From JBBQDZ01 sp038237515 (GTDB taxonomy: Bacteria; Actinomycetota; Thermoleophilia; Gaiellales; Gaiellaceae), in NCBI GenBank assembly GCA_038237515.1, contig JBBRYP010000005.1, forward strand, positions 1-64,000: DNA of 64,000 bases. The letters are read 5' to 3'. The notes under the pieces are model-generated. The model made no database searches, was not told where the DNA came from, and was given only the letters and a program-made list of their open reading frames with translations. Position numbers and translations under genes: made by a program. Each line of letters opens with the position of its first letter. The stretch's first letter is position 1. Of the stretch, positions 1 to 8,960 are shown one piece after another.

Positions 1-136
1 CTGGCCGAAATCCCTCGCAGAAGCCCGTCGAGCCAGCCGGGAACACCAACCCCGCCAGCGGGCGCCAGCTCATCGCCCCCGAAAGCCCAAACGATCGCCA
101 AACGCCGCCCCGGTCAAGAAAACGGTGGATCGAGGC
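1..136. other. Window edge with no supported gene
   Basis: No recognisable gene. All three forward frames are open or nearly so, but their translations are Pro/Arg/Ser-rich with no family motif. One frame ends in TAG at 138-140, so this could be the tail of a plus-strand gene that begins left of the window, converging on ald. I cannot support that call. Confidence 0.3.
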
Positions 137-1261
137 TTAGGCCCGCGCGAGCGGGAAGACGTCGTCGAGCGGCTGATAGTCGAGGCCGTGCGCCTGCGCG
201 ACGGCCTCGTAGGTGACGCGACCGCCGATCACGTTCACGCCGCGCGCGAGTGAAGGGTCCCGCTCCACCGCCTCACGTAGGCCGCCCTCGGCGATCGCCT
301 CCACGTAGGGCAGCGTCGCGTTCGTCAGCGCCTTCGTCGAGGTGATCGGCACCGCGCCGGGCATGTTCGCGACGCAGTAATGGGTGACGCCGTCGACCTC
401 GTAGACCGGGTCGCTGTGCGTGGTCGGATGCGAGGTCTCGGCGCAGCCGCCCTGGTCGATCGCCACGTCGCAGAGCACGGATCCGGCCTTCATCGCCCCG
501 ATCATCGAGCGGGTCACGAGCTTCGGCGCGACCGCTCCCGGGATCAGCACCGCCCCGATCACGACGTCGGCATCCCGCACCGACTCCTCGATCTGGAGCG
601 TCGAGGACATCACGAGACTCACGCGTCCGGAGAGGATGCCGTCGAGGTAGCGCATCCGGTCGATCGAGCGCTCCAGGATGGTGACGTTGGCGCCGAGGCC
701 GATCGCGATGATCGCCGCGTTGTAGCCGACGATGCCGCCGCCCACCACGAGCACGCGCCCTGGCGCGACGCCGGGAACGCCGCCGAGCAGGAGGCCGCGC
801 CCGCCGAGGGGCTTCTCCAGGAAGTACGCGCCAGCCTGGGCGGCCAGGCGGCCCGCGATCTCGCTCATCGGCGCCAGGAGCGGCAGGCGCCCGTCATCGG
901 TCTCGACCGTCTCGTAGGCGACGGCTGTGATCCCGCTGTCGACGAGCGCGCGCGTGAGCGGCTCGTCGGCTGCGATGTGGAGGTATGTGAAGAGGACGAG
1001 CCCCTCCCGCAGCCGCTCGTACTCCGCCGCGACCGGTTCCTTCACCTTCAGGAGGAGCTCCACCTCCTCCCAGACCCCGGCGGCCGGCGCGAGGCGCGCG
1101 CCCGCCGCCTCGTACGCCGAGTCGGTGAAGGCGCTCCCCTCCCCCGCGCCGCTCTCGACGACCACCTCGTGACCGCGCAGGGCCAGCTCTCGAGCGCCCG
1201 CAGGCGTCAGCGCCACCCGGTACTCGTCGCGCTTGATCTCCCTGACGACGCCGATCCTCAT
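137..1261 (-). CDS. ald: Alanine dehydrogenase
   Basis: This enzyme interconverts L-alanine with pyruvate and ammonia using NAD in the cytosol, linking amino-acid and carbon metabolism. The 374 aa length is normal for the family. It begins MRIGVVREIK. Substrate-site Lys (LKVKEP, near residue 74) and His (YLHIAAD, near 95) are present. A Rossmann nucleotide site GGGIVGYNAA lies near 172-181, and the family motif HYCVANMPGAVP is near 293-304. It lies 70 bp downstream of the NUDIX gene on the same strand and may be its own unit. A TAAGGT hexamer lies 12 nt before the ATG. Identification is secure. Confidence 0.96.
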   Translation of the reverse strand: MRIGVVREIKRDEYRVALTPAGARELALRGHEVVVESGAGEGSAFTDSAYEAAGARLAPAAGVWEEVELLLKVKEPVAAEYERLREGLVLFTYLHIAADEPLTRALVDSGITAVAYETVETDDGRLPLLAPMSEIAGRLAAQAGAYFLEKPLGGRGLLLGGVPGVAPGRVLVVGGGIVGYNAAIIAIGLGANVTILERSIDRMRYLDGILSGRVSLVMSSTLQIEESVRDADVVIGAVLIPGAVAPKLVTRSMIGAMKAGSVLCDVAIDQGGCAETSHPTTHSDPVYEVDGVTHYCVANMPGAVPITSTKALTNATLPYVEAIAEGGLREAVERDPSLARGVNVIGGRVTYEAVAQAHGLDYQPLDDVFPLARA

Positions 1262-1331
1262 CGAAGCCGCGCAACCTTAGCTCGCAGGTCGACCGAGGTG
1301 CCGTAGCCGCGGCGGCGAGATATCTGGACGC

Positions 1332-1859
1332 TCAAGGCTCCGCCGGCGCCCGCTGGCCGCCGGCCCTCGCTCGTAGATAGAGGAGGAGGCCGACGAGCGT
1401 CTTTCCGTCCTCGATCTCGGGCAGCAGCGCCTCCAGCTCGCCGACCGGCACCCGGACGAGCTCGAAGGCCTCGTCGGCGTTCGGCTGGGCCTCGCCGCTC
1501 TCCACGTCCTGCGCGAAGAACAGGTGCATGAGCTCCCGGGAGAAGCCGGGTGTCGTGTGGAAGCTCGCGATCGCGCTCCAGCGCCCGCCGCGAAGGCCGG
1601 TCTCCTCGAGCAGCTCCCTCCGGGCCGAGGAAAGCGGATCCTCGCCCGGCTCGATGCCGCCGGCCGGTAGCTCCAGGAGCTCCTTCCGCGCCGCCTCCCG
1701 CAGCTGACGGACGAGTGCGACGCGACCCTCCCGGTCGACTGCCACGATCGTCACGGCGTCCGGCGACTCGACGATCTCCCGCTTGCGGCCACCCCAGTCC
1801 TCCACCACGAGCCGCAGCAGGCTGCCGTCGTAGGCGGTCCGCGATGCGTCAGGCCTCAT
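1332..1859 (-). CDS. NUDIX hydrolase, ADP-ribose pyrophosphatase type
   Basis: This 175 aa hydrolase probably cleaves ADP-ribose or a related nucleoside diphosphate derivative. The NUDIX box is intact, running from GGIEPGED through RRELLEETGL near residues 67-90, with the Glu cluster that binds the catalytic metal. The ATG at 1859 overlaps the stop of the aldo/keto reductase as ATGA, so the two are translationally coupled. In M. tuberculosis a NUDIX ADP-ribose pyrophosphatase (Rv1700) also follows pyrG. The exact substrate is inferred from family resemblance. Confidence 0.88.
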   Translation of the reverse strand: MRPDASRTAYDGSLLRLVVEDWGGRKREIVESPDAVTIVAVDREGRVALVRQLREAARKELLELPAGGIEPGEDPLSSARRELLEETGLRGGRWSAIASFHTTPGFSRELMHLFFAQDVESGEAQPNADEAFELVRVPVGELEALLPEIEDGKTLVGLLLYLRARAGGQRAPAEP

Positions 1860-2632
1860 CGCGCGAGACGCTCCACGCGGCGACGCTCCTCCGGCGAGAA
1901 CCAAGGAGGCTCGCCGGCCGCTGCGTTCTCCACGGCGCGAGCCGCCCTGGAGGTGGCCGGGATGACGGCGTCGACGCGCGCGTCGGAGAGAGCCCACTTC
2001 AGGAGCGCCTGCGCCCACGTCTCGATCCCGAACTCCCGGAGCGGCTCGAGCTCGCGCCCCTCCGGAGCGCGTGCAGCCAGCCTTCCCTGACCGAGCGGCC
2101 GCATCACGATCACCGCGATGCCGAGCTCCTCGGCGAGCGGGAGGATGACGCTCTCGCACTCGCGCTCGAACGGGTTGAGCGGCACCTGAACCGTCTGGAA
2201 GCGGCCCGTCCGCAGCGCGCGCGCGAGCTCGTCGAAGGAGCTGGACGCGTAGTGGGTGACGCCGAGGCGGCCCACGTTGCCCGCTTCCCGCTGCGCCTCC
2301 AGCCAGCCCAGGTGCTCCTGCCACGAGACGAGGTTGTGCACCTGCTCGACCTCGACGCGACCGAACCACGCGAGCTGCGCCTCGAGCTGCGCCCGCCCCT
2401 CCTCGACGGAGCTCGCCCAGATCTTCGTCGCGACCACGGCCCCCTTCCGGCGCCCGTCCAGCGCGGTGCCGAGCGCGCGTTCCGCGTCGCCGTACATGGG
2501 TGAGGTGTCGAAGATCCGCGAGCCTGCCTCGAGCGCGGATCCCACCACGTGCCCGGCGCGATCCTCATCTCCTCCAAAGGTGTTCCAGGTCCCGAGGCCG
2601 ACCACCGGCCCGAGCCGTCGCTCCTCGATCAC
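1856..2632 (-). CDS. Aldo/keto reductase family protein
   Basis: A 258 aa NAD(P)H-dependent oxidoreductase of the aldo/keto reductase barrel fold. Catalytic residues are visible: Asp and Tyr in DTSPMYGDAE (near residues 43-52), Lys in VATKIW (near 68-73) and His in QVHNLV (near 98). It is shorter than the usual 280-330 aa. The GTG start at 2632 overlaps the stop of the DUF3866 gene as GTGA, and its own stop overlaps the NUDIX start as ATGA. Substrate unknown. Confidence 0.85.
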   Translation of the reverse strand: MIEERRLGPVVGLGTWNTFGGDEDRAGHVVGSALEAGSRIFDTSPMYGDAERALGTALDGRRKGAVVATKIWASSVEEGRAQLEAQLAWFGRVEVEQVHNLVSWQEHLGWLEAQREAGNVGRLGVTHYASSSFDELARALRTGRFQTVQVPLNPFERECESVILPLAEELGIAVIVMRPLGQGRLAARAPEGRELEPLREFGIETWAQALLKWALSDARVDAVIPATSRAARAVENAAAGEPPWFSPEERRRVERLAR

Positions 2633-3612
2633 GAGGCGAGCCTCCGCGCAAGACGGCCTGCCGCAAACGACGCCGCGAAGAACCACGGGTCCTTCGCAGG
2701 ACCGCGGCCCATGTGCTCGAGCGGCAACGATCCGGCAGCCTCCTCCCAGCCGGCCACGTCGACCTCCTCCACCGCCCCGAGTCCCTCCGGCGCGGCAAGC
2801 CCCGCTGGCCACGCGACGGAGACGCGGCCGAGACAGAGCCGAAGCGCCGAGCGGGTGTGGTGCGAGACGCCTCGATGGCGATCCCGCTCGTCGGCGTCCG
2901 AGACGCGGGCGACGAGGATCGCGGAGCCGCCGAGGGCGCTGGCCGCGTTCGCCGCCTCCGCGGCCGCAAGACCGCCGTGCCCGAGGGGCGAGCCGGTACC
3001 GACGATTCCCGGCCCGATCGCGCACACGATCGCGTCGTAGCCCTCGCCGGCGGCCCAGGCGAGAGCGGAGGCGGTCGAGACGCAGGCGACGTCGCCGTCG
3101 ACGCAGGCGCCGACGGCGACCGTGGTCGCCAGGAGCCCGCGCGCGACGAGCGCCCGCACGGTGTCCGAGAGCGAGACCGGCAGCGCGCCGCCCGGCAGCT
3201 GGAGGTACGCCACGCGCAGGCCCTCACCGAGCCCGGCGCAGACGGGAGCGATCTGGCTGTGCAGCGAGCAGCAGACGACGGGCCGACCGCCGAGCGTCTC
3301 CGCGAGGACAGCCCTCTCCTCGGCGTGCCCGGCGGCGAGCTGCGCGGGCGTGTAGGGGAGCTTCACGACGTGCGCACCCGGCTCGCTCCTCAGGCCGAGG
3401 CCTCGCGTCAGATTGACGTGGAGGATGTCGAAGCCGCCGGAGCCGAGGCCGAGCTCGCGCGCCTGGGTGTTCACGACCACCTCGTCGCCGGGCTCGACCG
3501 GTCCCGTCAGCCGCGGGTAGGCGATGCACGGCACGCCGTCCACCTCGAGGCGCACGAGCCGTTCGAGCGATTCGACGACGGCCGTGACCGACCCGCGCCT
3601 AAGCGTGAGCAT
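2629..3612 (-). CDS. DUF3866 family protein
   Basis: A 327 aa protein matching the actinobacterial DUF3866 family, whose function is not established. It has an N-terminal beta-rich stretch (about 1-75) resembling a small barrel, then an alpha/beta region containing the motifs PVVCCSLHSQ and AIGPGIVGTGSPLGHGG. The tail contains RHRGVSHHTRSAL, a His-rich conserved segment that could bind metal. No signal peptide or membrane segment is seen. It overlaps the M20 peptidase upstream by 14 nt and is coupled to the reductase downstream by GTGA, so this is an operon interior gene. Confidence 0.85.
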   Translation of the reverse strand: MLTLRRGSVTAVVESLERLVRLEVDGVPCIAYPRLTGPVEPGDEVVVNTQARELGLGSGGFDILHVNLTRGLGLRSEPGAHVVKLPYTPAQLAAGHAEERAVLAETLGGRPVVCCSLHSQIAPVCAGLGEGLRVAYLQLPGGALPVSLSDTVRALVARGLLATTVAVGACVDGDVACVSTASALAWAAGEGYDAIVCAIGPGIVGTGSPLGHGGLAAAEAANAASALGGSAILVARVSDADERDRHRGVSHHTRSALRLCLGRVSVAWPAGLAAPEGLGAVEEVDVAGWEEAAGSLPLEHMGRGPAKDPWFFAASFAAGRLARRLAS

Positions 3613-4723
3613 CGCGAGCCGCCTCCACGAGCGCGAGGGTGACGTCGACCATTCGCTCGAGGTCGGCGACGGCGATGTGCTCCTCGGGCGTGTGGATGCT
3701 CGTCATCCCGTTGCCTAGGTTGACGCAGCGGAGGCCGTGCTCGTTGAAGGCGTTCGCGTCAGCGCCGCCGCCGGACAGGCTGTACCGCGGCTCGAAGCCG
3801 CTGCAGGCGAGTGCCGCGGCGGCCAGCTGCACCGGCAGGTCGTCACGGCGGAAGCGGTAGCCGCCGTAGCTCTTCATGACGGTCGTCTCGACCTCGCACT
3901 CCGCGAGGCCGGCACCCCACGCGAACGCGTCGAGCATCTCCTGCACGAGCTCGGCGAGCTTCCGCTCGTCGTGGGAACGCGCCTCCGCGGTGAGCGAGCA
4001 CCATTCGGGGACGATGTTCGTCGCCGTCCCGCCGGAGACCAGCCCGACGTTCGCCGTCGTCTCCTCGTCGACGCGGCCGAGGCGGAGCTCGGCGATCGCC
4101 TTCGCCGCGGCGACGATGGCGGAGCGTCCCTCCTCGGGGTGCATGCCCGAGTGCGAGGCGCGGCCGTGGAAGCGGATCTCGAACGCGCGGGCGCTCGGCG
4201 CGCCGAGGATCACCTCGCCCACGGGCGCCGCCTGGTCGTAGACGTAGCCGACGTTCGCCCGCAGGCGCGTCGGGTCGAACGCGTAGGCGCCGCGGAGGCC
4301 GACCTCCTCCTTCGGCGTCAGCACGAGCTCCACGCCCCCGTGCTGACGGCCTTCCTCGACGAGCCGGCGGACGGACTCGAGCATGACGGCCACGGCCGAT
4401 TTGTTGTCGGCGCCGAGAATCGTTCCGCCGGCGTTGCGCACGACGCCGTCCTCGATGACGGGTTCGATCGCTCCCTGCGGCGGGACCGTGTCGAGGTGTG
4501 CGCAGAGGAAGATCGGGACGCCCGTGCCCGCGGTCGGCTCGATCCGGCAGTGGAGGTTGCCGGTGTCTGAGCCGATTCGCGCGCCTGCGTCGTCCTCGTC
4601 GACCTCGAGCCCGACCGTCCGGAGATAGTCGATCGCTTGGTCGGCGACTCTGCGCTCCTCCCCCGGAGGGCTCGGGATCGCCGCGAGGGCGCAGAAGAGC
4701 TCGACGACGTCGGGGAGCGGCAC
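3599..4723 (-). CDS. M20 family peptidase (peptidase T-like)
   Basis: A 374 aa two-zinc exopeptidase of the M20 family, closest in pattern to PepT-like tripeptidases. Metal and catalytic motifs are intact: HLDTVPP (His, Asp) near 75, the bridging Asp in GADNKSA near 110, and KEEVG (catalytic Glu and ligand Glu) near 145. A lid/dimerisation domain follows (about 185-300), with the C-terminal HTPEEHI His ligand near 350. The GTG start at 4723 is preceded by TAACAT at 4731-4736, 7 nt away, so the transcript is probably leaderless and this gene begins the operon running to the NUDIX gene. Confidence 0.92.
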   Translation of the reverse strand: MPLPDVVELFCALAAIPSPPGEERRVADQAIDYLRTVGLEVDEDDAGARIGSDTGNLHCRIEPTAGTGVPIFLCAHLDTVPPQGAIEPVIEDGVVRNAGGTILGADNKSAVAVMLESVRRLVEEGRQHGGVELVLTPKEEVGLRGAYAFDPTRLRANVGYVYDQAAPVGEVILGAPSARAFEIRFHGRASHSGMHPEEGRSAIVAAAKAIAELRLGRVDEETTANVGLVSGGTATNIVPEWCSLTAEARSHDERKLAELVQEMLDAFAWGAGLAECEVETTVMKSYGGYRFRRDDLPVQLAAAALACSGFEPRYSLSGGGADANAFNEHGLRCVNLGNGMTSIHTPEEHIAVADLERMVDVTLALVEAARDAHA

Positions 4724-4730
4724 GGGCGGG

Positions 4731-4736
4731 ATGTTA
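4731..4736 (-). promoter_or_regulatory. -10 box of the M20 peptidase operon
   Basis: TAACAT read on the minus strand, separated by 7 nt from the GTG at 4723. No clear -35. The position predicts a transcript starting at or next to the start codon. Confidence 0.5.
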
Positions 4737-4756
4737 GGCGTGCGGGCCGGGCGGCC

Positions 4757-6403
4757 CTACGCGCCGGCCGCGACGGCGGCGGGAGAGCGGGCGAGCGAGC
4801 GGGCCAGCGCCGCTCCGACGAAGTCGCGGAAGAGCGGCGACGGGCGCGTCGGGCGGGACTTGAACTCCGGATGGAACTGACTGGCGACGAACCACGGATG
4901 ATCCGGTAGCTCCACGATCTCGACGAGCTTTCCTTCGTAGACGGTTCCCGAGACGACAAGCCCCGCGTCGACGAGCGTCGGGCGAAAGTGGTTCGACACT
5001 TCGTAGCGGTGCCGGTGCCGCTCGTGCACGACCGACTGGCCGTAGATCTCGTACGCCCTCGTCTCCGGCACGACCTCGACCGCCTGCGCCCCGAGGCGCA
5101 TCGTTCCCCCGAGGTCCTCCACCTCCTTCTGCTCGGGCAGGAGGTCGATCACCGGGTACGGCGTCTCCGGGTCCATCTCCGTCGAGTTCGCCCCGTCGAG
5201 GCCGACGACGTGCCGTGCGAATTCAGAGACGGCCACGTGCATTCCCAAGCAGATCCCGAGGTAGGGGATCCCCGCCTCACGCGCGACGCGGCACGCGAGG
5301 ATCTTGCCCTCCCAGCCTCGGGAGCCGAAGCCGCCGGGGACGAGAACGCCGTCCACCTGCTCGAGCTCTCGCCGGGCCTCCTGGAACGACATGTGCTCGG
5401 CATCCACCCAGCGGACACGGACGTGACAGGCGTGGTGGATGCCCGCGTGCTTCAGCGCCTCGTGCACCGAGAGGTAGGCGTCGTGCAGCTTGACGTACTT
5501 TCCGACGAGGCCGATCTCGATCACGCTGCGCCGCTCGTCCAGGCGCTCGATCAGCTCGAGCCACTCGCCGAGCTCCGCGTCCGCCTCCGGCAGGCCCAGC
5601 TTCCGGCAGACGAGCGTGTCGAGGCCCTGCGCCTGGAGCGCCGCGGGGACGACGTAGACGTCCGGCACGTCCTCGTTGGAGACGACGGCGGCCACGTCCA
5701 CGTCGGCGAAGAGCGCGATCTTGTCTCGGATGTCGGGCGAGAGCGGCTCCTTCGAGCGGCAGACGACGATGTCCGGATGGATGCCGATGCGCCGCAGCTC
5801 GTTGACGGAGTGCTGCGTGGGCTTCGTCTTCAGCTCCCCGGCGGAGTCGACGAACGGAACCAGCGTCACGTGCAGGTAGAGCACGTTCTCAGGCCCGACC
5901 TCGCGCCGGAACTGGCGGATCGCCTCCAGGAACGGCAGGGACTCGATGTCGCCGACGGTGCCGCCGATCTCGGTAACGACGACGTCGGTGTCGTCGGCCG
6001 ACGCGGCGCGGCGGATCCGCTCCTTGATCTCGTTCGTGATGTGCGGGATCACCTGGACCGTCGAGCCGAGGTACTCGCCCTTGCGCTCCTTGCGCAGGAC
6101 GCGCTCCCAGATGGCGCCAGCCGTATGGTTCGAGTGGGCCGAGAGGTTCTGGTCGAGGAAGCGCTCGTAGTGGCCGATGTCGAGGTCGGTCTCGGCTCGG
6201 TCCTCGGTGACGAAGACCTCGCCGTGCTGGAACGGACTCATCGTCCCCGGGTCGACGTTCAGGTACGGGTCGAACTTCTGCACCTGGACCTTCAGGCCGC
6301 GGGCCTTCAGCAGGCGGCCGAGCGAGGCGGCGGTGATGCCCTTCCCGAGCGACGAGACGACGCCCCCGGTGACGAAGACGTACTTCGCCGGGCGCGGCCT
6401 CAC
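4757..6403 (-). CDS. pyrG: CTP synthase
   Basis: This enzyme makes CTP from UTP using ATP and glutamine-derived ammonia. It has 548 aa from the GTG at 6403. The synthetase domain starts with YVFVTGGVVSSLGKG near residues 7-21 and includes MSPFQHGEVFVTEDRAETD. The glutamine amidotransferase domain carries the nucleophile Cys in YLGICLGMH and the His/Glu pair in SQFHPEFKSRP near the C-terminus. I prefer GTG 6403 over upstream starts because it overlaps the preceding stop as GTGA and matches family length. Its place after the steA/steB block matches M. tuberculosis Rv1699. Confidence 0.97.
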   Translation of the reverse strand: MRPRPAKYVFVTGGVVSSLGKGITAASLGRLLKARGLKVQVQKFDPYLNVDPGTMSPFQHGEVFVTEDRAETDLDIGHYERFLDQNLSAHSNHTAGAIWERVLRKERKGEYLGSTVQVIPHITNEIKERIRRAASADDTDVVVTEIGGTVGDIESLPFLEAIRQFRREVGPENVLYLHVTLVPFVDSAGELKTKPTQHSVNELRRIGIHPDIVVCRSKEPLSPDIRDKIALFADVDVAAVVSNEDVPDVYVVPAALQAQGLDTLVCRKLGLPEADAELGEWLELIERLDERRSVIEIGLVGKYVKLHDAYLSVHEALKHAGIHHACHVRVRWVDAEHMSFQEARRELEQVDGVLVPGGFGSRGWEGKILACRVAREAGIPYLGICLGMHVAVSEFARHVVGLDGANSTEMDPETPYPVIDLLPEQKEVEDLGGTMRLGAQAVEVVPETRAYEIYGQSVVHERHRHRYEVSNHFRPTLVDAGLVVSGTVYEGKLVEIVELPDHPWFVASQFHPEFKSRPTRPSPLFRDFVGAALARSLARSPAAVAAGA

Positions 6404-7614
6404 GCGGGGCGGCCGAGGGCGTCGAGTTCGCGGAGCACCGGCGTCCGCTCGATCAGGCCGCCGAGGGACACGAGCTCGCCGAGGAGGGTGAGGCCCGAGA
6501 GGGCGCAGATTGCAGCCCACCGGCCTCGTTCCGTGAGGCGACTCACGGAGCTCAAGCCTAGCATCGCGCCCAGCGCGTTCGATCCCGCGTCGCCCAGCAT
6601 CGTCCTCTCCCGGAGATCGTAGGGAGCAAGGAGGACGGCGAGCCGGAGCGGCGCACGCAGAGCGAGGGCGGCCCCGAGGTAGACCTTCAGGGCCCGGCCC
6701 GGGCGGGTGTCGAGCTGGTTAAGCCCGTTCGCCGAGAGGCCCACGAGCAGGGCGCCCGAGACCGTTCGCGTGCGGGCGAGGCCCACCGCCGGGATGCCGA
6801 GGAGCTTCAGGATGCCCGTGCTCGTCCGGGCGCGCAGGTGGCCTCGGAAGCCGCGCTCGGGGCCGCTCCAGAGATCGTCGGCGAGGCCGATTGCGGCGAC
6901 GAGCGGCTCGTGGACCCCGAGGGCCCACCCGACGACCGGCAGACGGAGGCCCCGGTGGTTGACCGCCAGCGGTCCCGCTGCGAGCGTCAGCTCGACGAGC
7001 TGCCGCGCCCGGTGCGCGAACCCGTGCCGGTCGCGTCCGGTCGCCCGGTGGCGCAGGTCGAGGTCGATCTCCGAGACGGCGAGCCCGGCCCGGGCGACGT
7101 CGATCGTCATCCGCACTTCGGCCCCGAAGCCCGCGGCGAGCGGGAATGCGGCCGCGCGGGCGCGGGTCGACAGCCATCTTTGCCCGGAGAGCGGCTCGCG
7201 CGCCCGGAAGCCGCAGCGCAGGCGAAGGAGCGCGGCCGCCGCGGCCTTCGCGACGCCGAACCCTCCGCCCTCGCGGTGCCGGAACCGCGCAACGACCAGA
7301 TCCCTTTGTAACACAGTGTTACTTGGATCGACGAGCGGCCTCAAATCGCCCTCGAGGTCGGCGTCGCAGAGGAGGAGCGGCCCGGCCGGCGCCGTTCGCT
7401 CCGCCAGCGTCAGCGCCTGACCCTTCCCCCGTCTCGGAAGTCGCAGGACGCGGGCGCCGGCGTGTCCGGCCTTCGCCGCGGTTCGATCGCGGGACCCGTC
7501 GTCGGCGACGATCACCTCGGCGGCCGGGAACGCGTCGCGAAGGGCCTCGACGGTCCGGGCGATCGCAGCCTCCTCGTCCCGCGCCGCGACGAGGATCGCA
7601 GACGGGCCCGTCAC
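6400..7614 (-). CDS. Glycosyltransferase family 2 fused to an MraY/WecA-like C-terminal half
   Basis: A 404 aa protein in two parts. Residues 1-205 are a GT2 glycosyltransferase of the dolichol-phosphate-mannosyltransferase type, with VIVADDGSRDRT near 34-45 and the metal-binding LLCDADLEGD near 81-90. From about 218 on it resembles the C-terminal half of phospho-sugar transferases of the MraY/WecA type: DDLWSGPERGFRGHL (246-260), ANGLNQLDTRPGRALK (295-310) and GDAGSNALG (341-349), with several hydrophobic stretches. The N-terminal membrane half of MraY is not seen. It lies between steB and pyrG, coupled to both by GTGA overlaps. I infer a role in lipid-linked glycan synthesis for the envelope; activity of the second half is unproven. 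Confidence 0.75.
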   Translation of the reverse strand: MTGPSAILVAARDEEAAIARTVEALRDAFPAAEVIVADDGSRDRTAAKAGHAGARVLRLPRRGKGQALTLAERTAPAGPLLLCDADLEGDLRPLVDPSNTVLQRDLVVARFRHREGGGFGVAKAAAAALLRLRCGFRAREPLSGQRWLSTRARAAAFPLAAGFGAEVRMTIDVARAGLAVSEIDLDLRHRATGRDRHGFAHRARQLVELTLAAGPLAVNHRGLRLPVVGWALGVHEPLVAAIGLADDLWSGPERGFRGHLRARTSTGILKLLGIPAVGLARTRTVSGALLVGLSANGLNQLDTRPGRALKVYLGAALALRAPLRLAVLLAPYDLRERTMLGDAGSNALGAMLGLSSVSRLTERGRWAAICALSGLTLLGELVSLGGLIERTPVLRELDALGRPA

Positions 7615-8504
7615 TGCGCGCGCGGCGGCGGCCCGGGGGCTCCGACCGGCGGCAGCAGATCGTCTGCCGATTCCTTCACGCCGTAGTGGCCGGGCTGACC
7701 GCCCGCGAGCAGCACGGCGAGCGCGAGCCGCCCCGAGGGCGTGTCGACGTCGTCCACGCTCGAGAGGTCGCGCGCGCGGTAGGCCCGCACCGCCGAGCCC
7801 TCGCTTCCCGTCGACTCCACCCCCACTACCGGCTCGCCCGAAGACCCGAGTCCGGAGTAGAAGCCTCTGAGGAAACGGGCCGTCCCGCGTTGCTGGGGTC
7901 TTGCCGAGCGCACGACCACGATCGCGTCCGCGGCCTGCGTCGCGCCGCCGGCTCGTTCCTCGAGCAGGTCGTCGGCGAGCGCGTTCCAGAGCGGCGTCTT
8001 CCCGCCGGCCGAGAACTCCGCTGCGAGGGCGGCGCCGAGATCGGCGAGACGGCGGCTTCCGGCGAAGCGGCGCAGGCCGCGGGTGGAGACGAGTATCCGG
8101 TTGAGGCCGGCTGGATCGATCGGGACCTTCAACGCCCGCAGGCGGATCATGCCGCCGGACCCGCCATCGTCGAGAGTCTCCTCGACGAAGGACCGAAGGC
8201 GCCCGTCGACCGGCCCCACGAAGACGACGGCGACCCGCGACCCGCGAAGGCGATCCGCCATCAGCGCCGGGTACGTGCGCGTCACGAAGGTTTCGAGGTT
8301 GCGCTGCGCGGCCGCGCGGGACGAGCTCCGCTGCTGCGATGCGTCGAGGCGCTGCTGCAGATCGGCGATCTGACGGTGGAGGAAGTTCCGCTCGGAGGTG
8401 TCGATCACCCCCTGGGAGGACACGCCGACGCCGACGAGGATGCCGATCACGAGGGCGATGAAGACCGCCGCGAGCGAGGCGACGTGGTAGCGGAGGTCGA
8501 ACAT
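7611..8504 (-). CDS. steB: SteB / copper transporter MctB family membrane-anchored protein
   Basis: A 297 aa protein starting MFDLRYHVASLAAVFIALVI, the signature N-terminus of the actinobacterial MctB/SteB family. It has one transmembrane helix (about 9-31), then a coiled coil (about 40-75, LHRQIADLQQRLDAS), then a folded extracytoplasmic domain. In M. tuberculosis this is Rv1698 (MctB, copper homeostasis); in corynebacteria SteB works with SteA in envelope and cell-division integrity. It lies two genes after steA, in the conserved order before pyrG. Which of the two family roles applies here cannot be told from sequence. Confidence 0.85.
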   Translation of the reverse strand: MFDLRYHVASLAAVFIALVIGILVGVGVSSQGVIDTSERNFLHRQIADLQQRLDASQQRSSSRAAAQRNLETFVTRTYPALMADRLRGSRVAVVFVGPVDGRLRSFVEETLDDGGSGGMIRLRALKVPIDPAGLNRILVSTRGLRRFAGSRRLADLGAALAAEFSAGGKTPLWNALADDLLEERAGGATQAADAIVVVRSARPQQRGTARFLRGFYSGLGSSGEPVVGVESTGSEGSAVRAYRARDLSSVDDVDTPSGRLALAVLLAGGQPGHYGVKESADDLLPPVGAPGPPPRAQ

Positions 8505-8527
8505 TGCGCGCGGCCTCTACGGGCCTG

Positions 8528-8950
8528 TCAGAGCGTAGCGGCTGTCTGGACGAGCTCGTACAGCCGGTAGAGCGCGAGCCGCGCGAGCGAGTGACGCAGG
8601 CCGAAGCGCCACCGAGCCTGAACGACGAGCAGAGCTTCCGTACGCTCGCCTCGACTCGAGAGCCGGAGGTCTGCCGCCAGGCGGTCGCGGAGAAACGTGA
8701 AGGCGACCCGCTCGGGCGATTCGACTGCCGTCACGAGCAGGGTCTGCGGCTCCGGGGCTCGCCAGCCCGTGAGCGGGTTCCAGGAGCCGAGCTGCACCTG
8801 CCAGCGAGCGCCGGGGGCGAGGCCGCGCCGGTCCGGTTCGACCGCCGTCAGCCCCGGCCACCAATCCGAGAGGTGATATGGCTCGGCGAGGAAGGCCCAC
8901 ACGTCTTCGCGCTGCGCGAGCAGCACCCGCCGAGCTTCGAGGCGGGGCAC
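8528..8950 (-). CDS. SRPBCC family (START-like) protein
   Basis: A 140 aa protein of the SRPBCC/polyketide-cyclase-like fold, which forms a hydrophobic ligand pocket. It opens with a beta strand and the motif REDVWAFLAEPYHLSDWWPGL, typical of the family, and ends in a long amphipathic helix. The GTG at 8950 lies 10 nt after the SteA stop. It is an insertion relative to the M. tuberculosis order, where steA and mctB are adjacent. Ligand unknown. Confidence 0.8.
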   Translation of the reverse strand: MPRLEARRVLLAQREDVWAFLAEPYHLSDWWPGLTAVEPDRRGLAPGARWQVQLGSWNPLTGWRAPEPQTLLVTAVESPERVAFTFLRDRLAADLRLSSRGERTEALLVVQARWRFGLRHSLARLALYRLYELVQTAATL

Positions 8951-8960
8951 GCGCTACGGG

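Noticed and set aside
2256..3642. Long plus-strand open frames opposite DUF3866 and the reductase
   Set aside because: Arg/Pro-rich translations with no motif; they are antisense shadows caused by high GC. The minus-strand genes have clear families.
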